A stretch of 64,000 nucleotides of DNA from Leptospira fainei serovar Hurstbridge str. BUT 6. GTDB taxonomy: Bacteria; Spirochaetota; Leptospiria; Leptospirales; Leptospiraceae. Location of the stretch: positions 1,488,001 to 1,552,000 of the forward strand of contig NZ_AKWZ02000010.1 in NCBI RefSeq assembly GCF_000306235.2, written 5' to 3'. The notes under the pieces are model-generated. The model did no database searches, had not been told where the DNA came from, and saw only the letters and a program-made list of their open reading frames with translations. Position 1 is the first letter of the stretch. Each line of letters starts with the position of its first letter. The translations under genes and the position numbers were made by a program. Shown piece after piece: positions 57,287-64,000 of this stretch.

Positions 57287-58519
57287 CTAATCTCCGTCCG
57301 CATTAGACGGCATAGCGGGTACTCCTAACACCGAAAGTAAATCGGTTCCGGTAAGAGTTCTCAGAGTTTTCAATTTTATCCAAAGCGGGGAAACTTGCGC
57401 GTTAATTGTGGAAGACCCCGCGCCGATGTCGGCGTACAGGTCGGAGGCTCCGGCGGTTTTTGCCTGCAAAGTCGTTTTTAAGTCTGCAATCGCATTCTTG
57501 ATATTCGCGTCTACGGAGGAATTTTGGGCTTGGACCATTACGGAAAGCGACTTCGCTTGGGAATCCCCCGTATTTCCGACATAGGCAAATTCGATACCGT
57601 AAACATTATCCAACAAGTCTTGGTATGCGTTTCTAGAAAAAATCGCTTCCGTTAAGTTCGAATGAGCTGTGCCTGCGGAACTTAAACTTAAACCGGCAGG
57701 GGTTCCCGTTTTTTGATCTCGCGTTACCTCCGCCAAGCTTGCAATTTTCGTAACGTATGTGTCGAAAGCTTCTTTCGAGGATTGAAAATAACCGCTACCG
57801 CCGACATAGTTCCCGATAAAATTTCCGCCGGTCGATTTCCACTGGCTGTTTAAATTTCTTGCATCATCATAGATAACCTGCGCGAGGGCTTGAATATAAT
57901 CCAATCTACGTTGATAACCGGCATTAGAACCGTTCGCGGCAAGGATATTCGCGGAACTTGAAATATTCGCGTCATTCCCGTCCGAACTGAAGATCAACAT
58001 TTCTAACGCTTCGAAGCCTCTGCGAACCGTACTGTACGTTAATACGTTACTTTCATTTATAGTGGGAAAGCTTGCAGTATTGGTAAGCACTGCCGAGATA
58101 TTGTTCCATTTGGGTCGCTGTAATTTTTCGAATCCGTCTAAATTAGTGAAATAGTATCCGGGTGGGTTTTCGGCAGGACCGAAATAAAAAACTTCAGATT
58201 TTTTTAATGAACTTCTCGCGGTTTTCCAAGCTTGTTGCAGATTCGAGAGCTTAGTTGCGTTGGTCGGATCCGAACAATAGTTTTGCGCCGAGGTCGTTAG
58301 ACTTAAAGTCTTATTCTCCAGGTCTTGCAGCGTAGGTAGGATAAGATTGTTTCCCGAATAGGTTAGGAATTCCGTATAGGACGGTTGCGCAGCTAGTAAG
58401 AACGCGACGGTCGTCATATCCGTTCCTTTATTCGGTTGGCAAGAAAATGAACAGAACGTTGAGAAGCCCGCAAATAATATTGTCGAGGCCGTTGAATTGA
58501 AATTAGAATGATATTTCAT
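57287..58519 (-). CDS. Imelysin-like lipoprotein with altered metal motif
   Basis: The 410-aa envelope protein has a lipoprotein-like signal ending FCSFSC (Cys27) and an imelysin-type helical fold. Where imelysins carry GxHxxE, this protein has GFEALE (168-173), so the histidine is replaced by Glu. The rest follows the family (AWKTARSSLKKSEVFYFGP, FFEKLQRPKW region). It is the last gene of the imelysin/di-haem operon, starting 12 nt after the DUF1111 gene, and may be a divergent paralogue with changed iron binding. Confidence 0.82.
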   Translation of the reverse strand: MKYHSNFNSTASTILFAGFSTFCSFSCQPNKGTDMTTVAFLLAAQPSYTEFLTYSGNNLILPTLQDLENKTLSLTTSAQNYCSDPTNATKLSNLQQAWKTARSSLKKSEVFYFGPAENPPGYYFTNLDGFEKLQRPKWNNISAVLTNTASFPTINESNVLTYSTVRRGFEALEMLIFSSDGNDANISSSANILAANGSNAGYQRRLDYIQALAQVIYDDARNLNSQWKSTGGNFIGNYVGGSGYFQSSKEAFDTYVTKIASLAEVTRDQKTGTPAGLSLSSAGTAHSNLTEAIFSRNAYQDLLDNVYGIEFAYVGNTGDSQAKSLSVMVQAQNSSVDANIKNAIADLKTTLQAKTAGASDLYADIGAGSSTINAQVSPLWIKLKTLRTLTGTDLLSVLGVPAMPSNADGD

Positions 58520-58531
58520 TGTTGCCCTGCT

Positions 58532-60127
58532 TTAAAGTGAATTTAGGAATTTAAGTAAATCGTTTCTATCGGATGCGGACAGCAGTTGAAAATTCGATCT
58601 TGCGCCTGCCGCCTCTCCTCCGTGCCATAAGATTGCCTCTTCCGGCCCGTTGGCTCTTCCATCGTGGAGTAGTCTTTGGTGTCCGTTGACATTTTGAATT
58701 AAACCTAGCCCCCAAAGCGGCGGAGTTCTCCATTCGTTTCCGGTCGCGTCAAAGTCGGATCGTCCGTCGGCTAAGCCGGATCCCATATCGTGCAGAAGCA
58801 AGTCCGTATAAGGCTTTATGTATTGGGATGAGTTTTCCGGAAAATCGGGTACGACGCCTGTCACCGTTAAAGGCTTGTGACAAGAGGCACAACCGATGGA
58901 AATAAACAACTGTTTTCCATGTACGACTTGGGTATCGTTAACGGATCGTCGACCGGGAGCACCAACGAGTTGCCCGTAAAAATTTATCGGATCAACGATG
59001 CTGGAAGTGATCTCCGGGTCGCCCGATCCGTTTGCGGCATCCAAACAAATTGTTTGAATCGTCGGACAATTATCCGTAGGGTTTAAAGGACTTGTTATGC
59101 CGATATCTCCGAGAAATGCATCCTGATTCTGCTGAGACAAGCTAGGTTGATTCGCTTTCCAACCGAAACGACCTAACGCTTTTTTTCCCGCGGCAGTATC
59201 CCAAACATAATTAGGTTTTCCTGAAATTCCGTCTCCGTCCGCATCGTTTGGATCCGCCCAGGATAGAATCGTACTTTCAGGTATCGCTTCCAGTAATCCT
59301 AATCCGGCAATCATCGGAGCTACTCTAGGAGAATAATGGAATCCGCCCGCGGCGCTCGTGGGATCTCCGAAATTCCAACCGGAAAACGAATACGATGGTT
59401 GTGAAAGTGTAACGGAAGTTCCGTCCGTATAAGTGGTACCTGAGCAGGTCGCGCAAACGGGTGCGGCGACAGAATTATAAGTTACGGATGCGTGTCCTTC
59501 TTCAGGAGTTGCAGCCACAGTGTGCGACGTGGGATGAAGATTTGTAAAACTTGAAATTCCTTGCTGATTCAATTGAAGCCCGTAATTGTCGGTCGGAATC
59601 GGACCTCCAGTCGTGGAGTTAGCGCCGTCTTTGGACAACCTCAACAACATACTAACGGCAATATCGAAAGAACCCCCGTAAGTCGGAGGAGAAGCGCCGT
59701 TATTCGGAGGAGCTCCTCTCCCATCTTTTTTGTGGCAGGCTTGGCAGGAGCTTGCGTTGAACGTGGGCCCTTTCCCGGAAAGAGCGCTATTTCCTTCTTG
59801 AGACCAATTCGTATTAAAGAACGCGTGCCCTGCGTTGAATTGAGTCGAACCGTCTATCCGAAGATTGAAAGCAGGTAGGCTAAACGCGTTGACCGTATTG
59901 TCAAATACGGTTGTCCAACCTCCGGAATATGCCTCGCCTGGGTCCTGATTTAGATTCAACAAAATAAAGGCCATTTCGGCTGCGTTGTTTTTCGATTCGT
60001 GTTTGCAGGAACAGAAAGGCGGAACAAGCAGCAGAATAACGGCCGCGATTCCCGTAGAAAGCCGGGTCAGCTTAGGTAAAAATTTCTCGGATTTGACCGA
60101 AGGGAGTGATTTAAAATTACAGTTCAT
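58532..60127 (-). CDS. Di-haem oxidoreductase-family (DUF1111) lipoprotein
   Basis: The 531-aa protein has a lipoprotein-like signal (PPFCSC), a first haem site CQACH (128-132) followed by KKDGRGAPP, and a second CASCH (about 414-418). The conserved C-terminus reads TPPLWGLGLIQNVNGHQRLLHDGRANGPEEAILWHGGEA. This is the DUF1111 'thiol oxidoreductase' family found next to imelysins in iron-regulated operons. It is probably periplasmic or outer-leaflet and redox-active, perhaps reducing iron for the imelysins. Confidence 0.9.
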   Translation of the reverse strand: MNCNFKSLPSVKSEKFLPKLTRLSTGIAAVILLLVPPFCSCKHESKNNAAEMAFILLNLNQDPGEAYSGGWTTVFDNTVNAFSLPAFNLRIDGSTQFNAGHAFFNTNWSQEGNSALSGKGPTFNASSCQACHKKDGRGAPPNNGASPPTYGGSFDIAVSMLLRLSKDGANSTTGGPIPTDNYGLQLNQQGISSFTNLHPTSHTVAATPEEGHASVTYNSVAAPVCATCSGTTYTDGTSVTLSQPSYSFSGWNFGDPTSAAGGFHYSPRVAPMIAGLGLLEAIPESTILSWADPNDADGDGISGKPNYVWDTAAGKKALGRFGWKANQPSLSQQNQDAFLGDIGITSPLNPTDNCPTIQTICLDAANGSGDPEITSSIVDPINFYGQLVGAPGRRSVNDTQVVHGKQLFISIGCASCHKPLTVTGVVPDFPENSSQYIKPYTDLLLHDMGSGLADGRSDFDATGNEWRTPPLWGLGLIQNVNGHQRLLHDGRANGPEEAILWHGGEAAGARSNFQLLSASDRNDLLKFLNSL

Positions 60128-60177
60128 TTTTTTTCTTTAAGTATCAGGTTATGCTTTTGTTTCAGTTCGGTTAAATA

Positions 60178-61578
60178 TCACTTATTGGTAAAGTCTGTGA
60201 TCGTAATTCCCAGAGCCGTCGCAGCCGTAACAAAATCCTTCTTCAATCGGTCGCCGATCAATACTTGAGCGTTCTGAAGAGTTTGATAATCCGGGCTTTG
60301 AGATCCCGGAAAACCGTTGAATCCATTCATTATGATCTGGTCATAGCGCCCGGTTATTGATCCGGATGGGCAGGCAGAAGTATAATTCGGATCGGCGATA
60401 CTCTCTACGTTGTTGACGCAGAATGTGTCTCTCGCTTGTGTGATTTCGGCGTTTATATTTCCTTGACCTAAGATTCCTAATAATGCGGACAATCCCGGTC
60501 CGGTGCTGGAAGGATTATTTTTTACTAATGTATAACTTCCGCTCCAAAGATTCAAAACGCTTTGGGCGTCGTAGTAAAAGTCGGATTTAGTATTGTCGCT
60601 AAAGCAAGAGTGTTCGTCTTCCTGATCATGAGCGTAAATTCCTTTTAACCGATCTCCTCCCCATTCCCCGGCGATAAACTTTCCTAACCCTCGAAATACC
60701 TGAGTGAGCGATGCGTTCGGGTCCGCTAGAAACGCTTGTCGATACGGGCCCGGAGCGCTCGAAGTTCCCCATGCGTCCCTGACTAATTTTAAATGACCGA
60801 CTAACGCGTCTGTGACGGTTTTTAGATAATTCCCGCGGTTGCTTCCGGTTCCGCCGTTATTTCCGCCTTGTCCATTGCTATTGCAAGTGGTCGGAGAACC
60901 TGTAAAGCAAGTGTAATCGGCAAGCCCCGCTACTTGATTGTAAGTCTGAGGACTTCCGGAATTATCCTGTCCCCAGAGGAGGTATTCGATCGCATGCCAT
61001 CCCGTTAGAATAATGGTCGTATCGTCGGTATTCCCGGGTGATCCGATGGAAATATCTCCGTTTCTAGCTAAAATCGAGGCAAAACTCGTCGTGTTGTTTC
61101 CGCCCTGAACATAATTATCGATTGCTATTTCGTCTAACGGCCATGAGTTGATGAGACTCTCGCAAGCATAAGTCGTATCGCCGACATAATTAGTTCCTGC
61201 CCCGCAACCTTGCCAGCTGATGCTTGAGATGCTGGCCACGTCGATCGGCCCTCCGGCAAATCGAAACGCTTCGGTAAGTAAGTAGGAAGCCCTGGCTTTG
61301 ATCCAAGCGCTCTTAGCGGCGATTAGGTTTGCCGCGCTCGGAGTCGTCACGAAGGTATTTACCGCAGTTTGAAGAACGGTTAAGTCTTGGTAATTTTTAT
61401 TATAAGATTCGTAAGCCAAGTCGGCGTAGCGACTCACGACTTGCTGTCTCGAGGCGGAAGGCTGGTTACCTAAAATCGCGGCTAAGGCCATGGAAGAATC
61501 GCCTTTCTTTCCGTTCGTGCAGGATAAAAGAATTCCGATGAATAGAATCGGGAACCCAGAGTTAATTGTCCGACGCAT
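60178..61578 (-). CDS. Imelysin (IrpA-like) lipoprotein
   Basis: The 466-aa protein has a lipobox ending LLSC (Cys20) and the imelysin signature GWHAIE (193-198, GxHxxE). An upstream FRFAGGPID and a WPLDE segment (146-150) are typical of the family. Several cysteines (Cys125, Cys139 and others) may form disulfides. Imelysins bind iron or haem at the cell surface under iron limitation. It is first in an operon with the DUF1111 gene (50 bp) and the second imelysin-like gene. Two Fur-box-like palindromes lie upstream. Confidence 0.9.
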   Translation of the reverse strand: MRRTINSGFPILFIGILLSCTNGKKGDSSMALAAILGNQPSASRQQVVSRYADLAYESYNKNYQDLTVLQTAVNTFVTTPSAANLIAAKSAWIKARASYLLTEAFRFAGGPIDVASISSISWQGCGAGTNYVGDTTYACESLINSWPLDEIAIDNYVQGGNNTTSFASILARNGDISIGSPGNTDDTTIILTGWHAIEYLLWGQDNSGSPQTYNQVAGLADYTCFTGSPTTCNSNGQGGNNGGTGSNRGNYLKTVTDALVGHLKLVRDAWGTSSAPGPYRQAFLADPNASLTQVFRGLGKFIAGEWGGDRLKGIYAHDQEDEHSCFSDNTKSDFYYDAQSVLNLWSGSYTLVKNNPSSTGPGLSALLGILGQGNINAEITQARDTFCVNNVESIADPNYTSACPSGSITGRYDQIIMNGFNGFPGSQSPDYQTLQNAQVLIGDRLKKDFVTAATALGITITDFTNK

Positions 61579-61708
61579 AAATTTCGCTCCTAAAATAATT
61601 TCAAATTTCTCCGGAAAAATCCCCGAGAGGCGTCACCTAACGGGGCCAGAGTTGAACTGTGGGATGACTCCCTCCGGACTCCGCTGGGAACCGGCCTGAT
61701 AATGCAGA

Positions 61709-61723
61709 TGAGAATCAATCTCA
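61709..61723. promoter_or_regulatory. Fur-box-like 7-1-7 palindrome 1
   Basis: TGAGAATCAATCTCA matches the 7-1-7 Fur consensus TGATAATnATTATCA at 11 of 14 specified positions and is itself a symmetric inverted repeat. It lies 131 bp upstream of the imelysin start. Confidence 0.55.
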
Positions 61724-61863
61724 AAAAATGTCAAGAAAATTTTACCTTTAACCTTCCTTATCGAGAATGGCAGACATATAAAGATTCCGCTCTTTTCGCC
61801 GAATTGTATCCTTCTGTTAGCGAATCCTTATGGAGCAAAGGGGGAGTTCATTTGTCCTTTTTT

Positions 61864-61884
61864 TGATAATGAGGATGATTCTCA
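61864..61884. promoter_or_regulatory. Fur-box-like site 2
   Basis: The half-sites TGATAAT (61864-61870) and ATTCTCA (61878-61884) form a spaced inverted repeat. The central 19 bp (61865-61883) agree with the classic 19-bp Fur consensus at 15 positions. Confidence 0.55.
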
Positions 61885-61972
61885 GAAATATTTAGCCAAT
61901 TAAACTGTCAATCCAATTTTTTAGCCTAGGTACTTGCAAAGTTTTATCAAAGCTCAGAAGATTCTGCGAAGC

Positions 61973-62977
61973 TTAAACTTCCGGCGCGAGGCCATGGGAC
62001 GAGTCGTCAGTCAAAATTTCGAACGCGGCAGAGCGAGAGGAGAAAAGTCGTAAAGGAGACGTTTCTCCGCGCCTAGTGACAAAAAGTTCGGCCCTGCCTA
62101 GTTTCGTATTCAAACAGTATTTCCAACCACCCGGAGGATTATTGTATCGTAAGCAAGCGAAGTCGGATCGATTTGCGTGAATCCTTCCTTCGATTTTAAT
62201 TTCGGAAGACGAAGCGGAGAATTTCCAATCGAAGTAGGAATAGGAAGCTCTAAAAAGAGACTTTAGCGGGTCGTTTAATTTATATTCAAGATTTCTAAAT
62301 CGAAGAACGATAGGAGTAATTCCCGGAGTCCAAAAAGGGCCTAATTTCAGTTTTGCAGTCGCTAATTCTAAGAACGAATCGGGTTCACCGTCGAATCCGC
62401 AAACCTGTCCCCAGGCATACCGATCCGTATGTCTGCTTCCCCAATTATGATTATGAGAGCCTTTCCAATTCTCTATAGGGAGTTCCTTACCTTGCAATTT
62501 TAAAACTCCGTTAAATACGGCTAAGGGCCGACCCACTAAGACTTTCGCTTTCGGAAAGTTCGACTCGTAGTATTTTTCGGGAAATAAGAATACTGGAGAA
62601 CTTCCTTCACTCAATGATAAGTCCCATTCTATTTTTTGGGACCGATCTTTCGAATCGGCTTGCCCTATCGCTCTTTCTTTTGTGAGATAAGACGCTCCGA
62701 TTCTGACAATGAACGGATCCGCATTAAATTCGCATTCTTGAATAGGAAATTCGGATTTGAAACTCGAATGTGAATTGGATTCCCCGTCAAAATAAATCGC
62801 CCAAAGTTCTCCTAATGCGGATTGAAGAGGCTGTCTAGGGGAGAATATCGTATATCGAATCCAGATGGCTAATGGGCGATGGGGGTGATTGGCTCGTACA
62901 AACCAACTTTCATAATGCCCGCTTTTAGATTCCCTATTAAACCGCGGCTGGTCAAAGTTTGTTCGAATTTGATTCAT
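61973..62977 (-). CDS. CrtC/AttH-like lipocalin-fold protein
   Basis: The 334-aa protein has no signal peptide. Its motifs ESWFVRANHPHRPLAIWIRYTIF, SHNHNWGSRHTDRYAWGQVCGFDG and WGRAELFVTRR-type strands resemble the carotenoid hydratase CrtC / AttH double-lipocalin superfamily. A role in modifying or binding an isoprenoid, sterol or lipid is possible, but the enzymatic residues are not established. Monocistronic. Confidence 0.65.
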   Translation of the reverse strand: MNQIRTNFDQPRFNRESKSGHYESWFVRANHPHRPLAIWIRYTIFSPRQPLQSALGELWAIYFDGESNSHSSFKSEFPIQECEFNADPFIVRIGASYLTKERAIGQADSKDRSQKIEWDLSLSEGSSPVFLFPEKYYESNFPKAKVLVGRPLAVFNGVLKLQGKELPIENWKGSHNHNWGSRHTDRYAWGQVCGFDGEPDSFLELATAKLKLGPFWTPGITPIVLRFRNLEYKLNDPLKSLFRASYSYFDWKFSASSSEIKIEGRIHANRSDFACLRYNNPPGGWKYCLNTKLGRAELFVTRRGETSPLRLFSSRSAAFEILTDDSSHGLAPEV

Positions 62978-63121
62978 GCTGATTGAAGGTATGTGAAATT
63001 ACGTACCGCGCAAGCAGAATACTGATCGCTTCATTTATGCCGATTATCGATTAAGAATTCTTGAAGCTTATTCGAATTTCCGACTCGACGGGGGCGAAGA
63101 ATTAGGTAGGGTAGTTTTATT

Positions 63122-63772
63122 ATGGAAATCGCCCGTTATTCCCCCGAAGCTTGGCAGAATGCAGTAGCCGGTTACGCTGGAGAAATTCGCCGCATCGGTC
63201 ATGAGAAATCTCCGTTTTGGCTCGTAGTCAGAACGTTCGCGTCGGCGGCATGCGAGGCGGACGATCCCGAATCTTTTTATGACGATTTGGATGCCGGATT
63301 TACGAGAGAACTAACGGAAGAAGACGAGTATCGTTTTGACGAAGCTCTCTCAAACGTTCTAGATCAATCTACGGAAATCTTAGTCGCGATTTCGGAAGCT
63401 TATAACGAAGAAGATGAAGAGCGCGCGGAAGCCGTGACTGACGAGGCAATTTCCGGAATCTTAGCCGGCCTAAAGGACGCAGGGATTCAGACGATGGCGG
63501 ATTCCGATCTTATCGGAGTTGCTATTCGGATTTTGAATACTCGACTCGCTTTGTATGAAATTCCCGTAGACGAAAGCTTTAGTTTGGATAGTTTGAAGGC
63601 GATTTCCGACGAAGAAGAAAGAAGCATACTGGAACCGTTCGTTTTCTTTCTCCTGGAAGATTATAAATCGATCGAAGATCAAGAAGAGCGATTCGCTCTT
63701 CTGATGCAGATTCTTTTCGATACTCTCTGGGCACTATTTTATTTAGGACTGGAAGAGGACGAAGAAGATTAA
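63122..63772 (+). CDS. Acidic hypothetical protein
   Basis: The 216-aa cytoplasmic protein is very rich in Asp and Glu (it ends EEDEED). It is helical, with no recognised motif. A hydrophobic patch near the C-terminus (ALLMQILFDTLWALFYLGL) may be a binding surface. No function can be assigned. Confidence 0.6.
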   Translation: MEIARYSPEAWQNAVAGYAGEIRRIGHEKSPFWLVVRTFASAACEADDPESFYDDLDAGFTRELTEEDEYRFDEALSNVLDQSTEILVAISEAYNEEDEERAEAVTDEAISGILAGLKDAGIQTMADSDLIGVAIRILNTRLALYEIPVDESFSLDSLKAISDEEERSILEPFVFFLLEDYKSIEDQEERFALLMQILFDTLWALFYLGLEEDEED

Positions 63773-63774
63773 TA

Positions 63775-63818
63775 ATTTCTAAATAGGTCGAACCACCCGG
63801 TTCGCAACATTTAGAAAT
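63775..63818. terminator. Bidirectional terminator hairpin
   Basis: ATTTCTAAAT (63775-63784) pairs with ATTTAGAAAT (63809-63818), enclosing a second stem CGAACC/GGTTCG (63789-63794 and 63799-63804). It sits between the convergent acidic-protein and MFS genes. Confidence 0.65.
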
Positions 63819-63828
63819 AATAAACGAA

Positions 63829-64000
63829 TTAGCTTGTCGTAATTCTTCTTTTTTCCGCCCGGAAGCATGCCACGCAGATGATGCCGCTCACGACCGCCAG
63901 ACAAGAGCTCATGATAAACGGAGCTCCCGGAAAATAAAAGATCGAATCGGATTTCGTAAAATAAGAAAAGAGGTTCGTCATGACGACCGGACCTATGATG
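63829..64000 (-). CDS. MFS transporter, 3' end only
   Basis: The minus-strand frame runs open from the window edge to a TAA at 63829-63831. It encodes GPVVMTNLFSYFTKSDSI..., FPGAPFIMSSCLAVVSGI and a basic tail. This is the last loop and helix of TetA/TCR-type major facilitator transporters. The 5' part lies beyond the window and the substrate cannot be inferred. Confidence 0.65.
   Translation of the reverse strand, partial: IIGPVVMTNLFSYFTKSDSIFYFPGAPFIMSSCLAVVSGIICVACFRAEKRRITTS

Larger units (their letters stand above)
61579..61972. other. Leader and promoter region of the imelysin operon
   Basis: This 394-bp region has no gene. Next to the imelysin start (about 61620-61700) lies a GC-rich block. 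On the minus strand it can form CCCCG...CGGGG, and it contains the imperfect palindrome CCAGAGTTGAACTGTGG and a GGAGTC direct repeat, so a structured leader RNA is possible. I cannot match it to a known riboswitch. Two Fur-box-like sites follow further upstream. Confidence 0.45.

Noticed and set aside
61620..61700. Cobalamin riboswitch
   Set aside because: The B12-box and the conserved internal loop sequences are not present.

Overview
The window reads as chromosomal DNA of a Leptospira species. The strongest single marker is an ortholog of the spirochaetal lipoprotein LipL41 (37904-38974). Spirochaete-style lipoboxes and a flbD-motA-motB-fliL cluster agree. Base composition looks mid-40s % GC by eye, well above L. 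interrogans, so I infer one of the higher-GC 'intermediate' (P2-type) species rather than a classical pathogen. That species-level call is inference.

Layout. 1-11.4 kb: small hypothetical ORF, DsbD-type thiol-disulfide reductase, membrane proteins, a divergent MarR/DoxX pair with two matching operator palindromes, a membrane-anchored coiled-coil protein, a redoxin, an AraC-type regulator and a TerB-like protein. 11.4-17.9 kb: metG, a GlnD-like uridylyltransferase and a GH13 glucosidase, probably one transcript. 18-24.6 kb: AidB-like acyl-CoA dehydrogenase, thioredoxin, TIGR01777 epimerase, hypothetical and outer-membrane-type proteins, and a 0.7 kb GC-rich non-coding stretch. 24.6-25.5 kb: tRNA-His, tRNA-Arg and tRNA-Pro, with three tandem 206-bp repeats attached to the 3' end of tRNA-His. 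25.5-28.6 kb: TPR protein, surE, membrane protein, sppA. 28.7-33.9 kb: Acg-like nitroreductase, a MORN protein translationally coupled to a complete subclass B1 metallo-beta-lactamase, DUF3995, an amidohydrolase and an SDR. 34.1-35.4 kb: an intact IS481-family element inserted just upstream of a low-molecular-weight phosphatase-like gene.

36-47.5 kb is an envelope, division and motility block: BASS transporter, lipL41, convergent ftsQ-ftsA-ftsZ, an MCE protein, a GT4 glycosyltransferase, flbD-motA-motB-fliL and kdsB. 47.5-56.6 kb: STAS protein, zinc ribbon, lipoprotein cytochrome c, an SDR-thiolase-DUF35 acyl-CoA operon, carboxylesterase and nucleotidyltransferase, HxlR, a fused Fer4_19 plus double-CDGSH protein, a globin-bestrophin pair and a PhoU-like protein. 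57-62 kb: an iron-type operon (imelysin, di-haem DUF1111 protein, second imelysin-like protein) behind two Fur-box-like palindromes. The window ends with a CrtC/AttH-like protein, an acidic hypothetical protein and the 3' end of an MFS transporter gene.

The most unusual structure is the tRNA-His-anchored tandem repeat. Each unit carries a 21-nt copy of the tRNA 3' end and nested hairpins. Two alternative left/right stem cassettes are self-complementary in two units and chimeric in the third. Other points of note are the B1 metallo-beta-lactamase/MORN pair, the heptad-spaced cysteines in the coiled-coil protein, the MarR dual operator, and lipL41 without its usual small partner gene lep.
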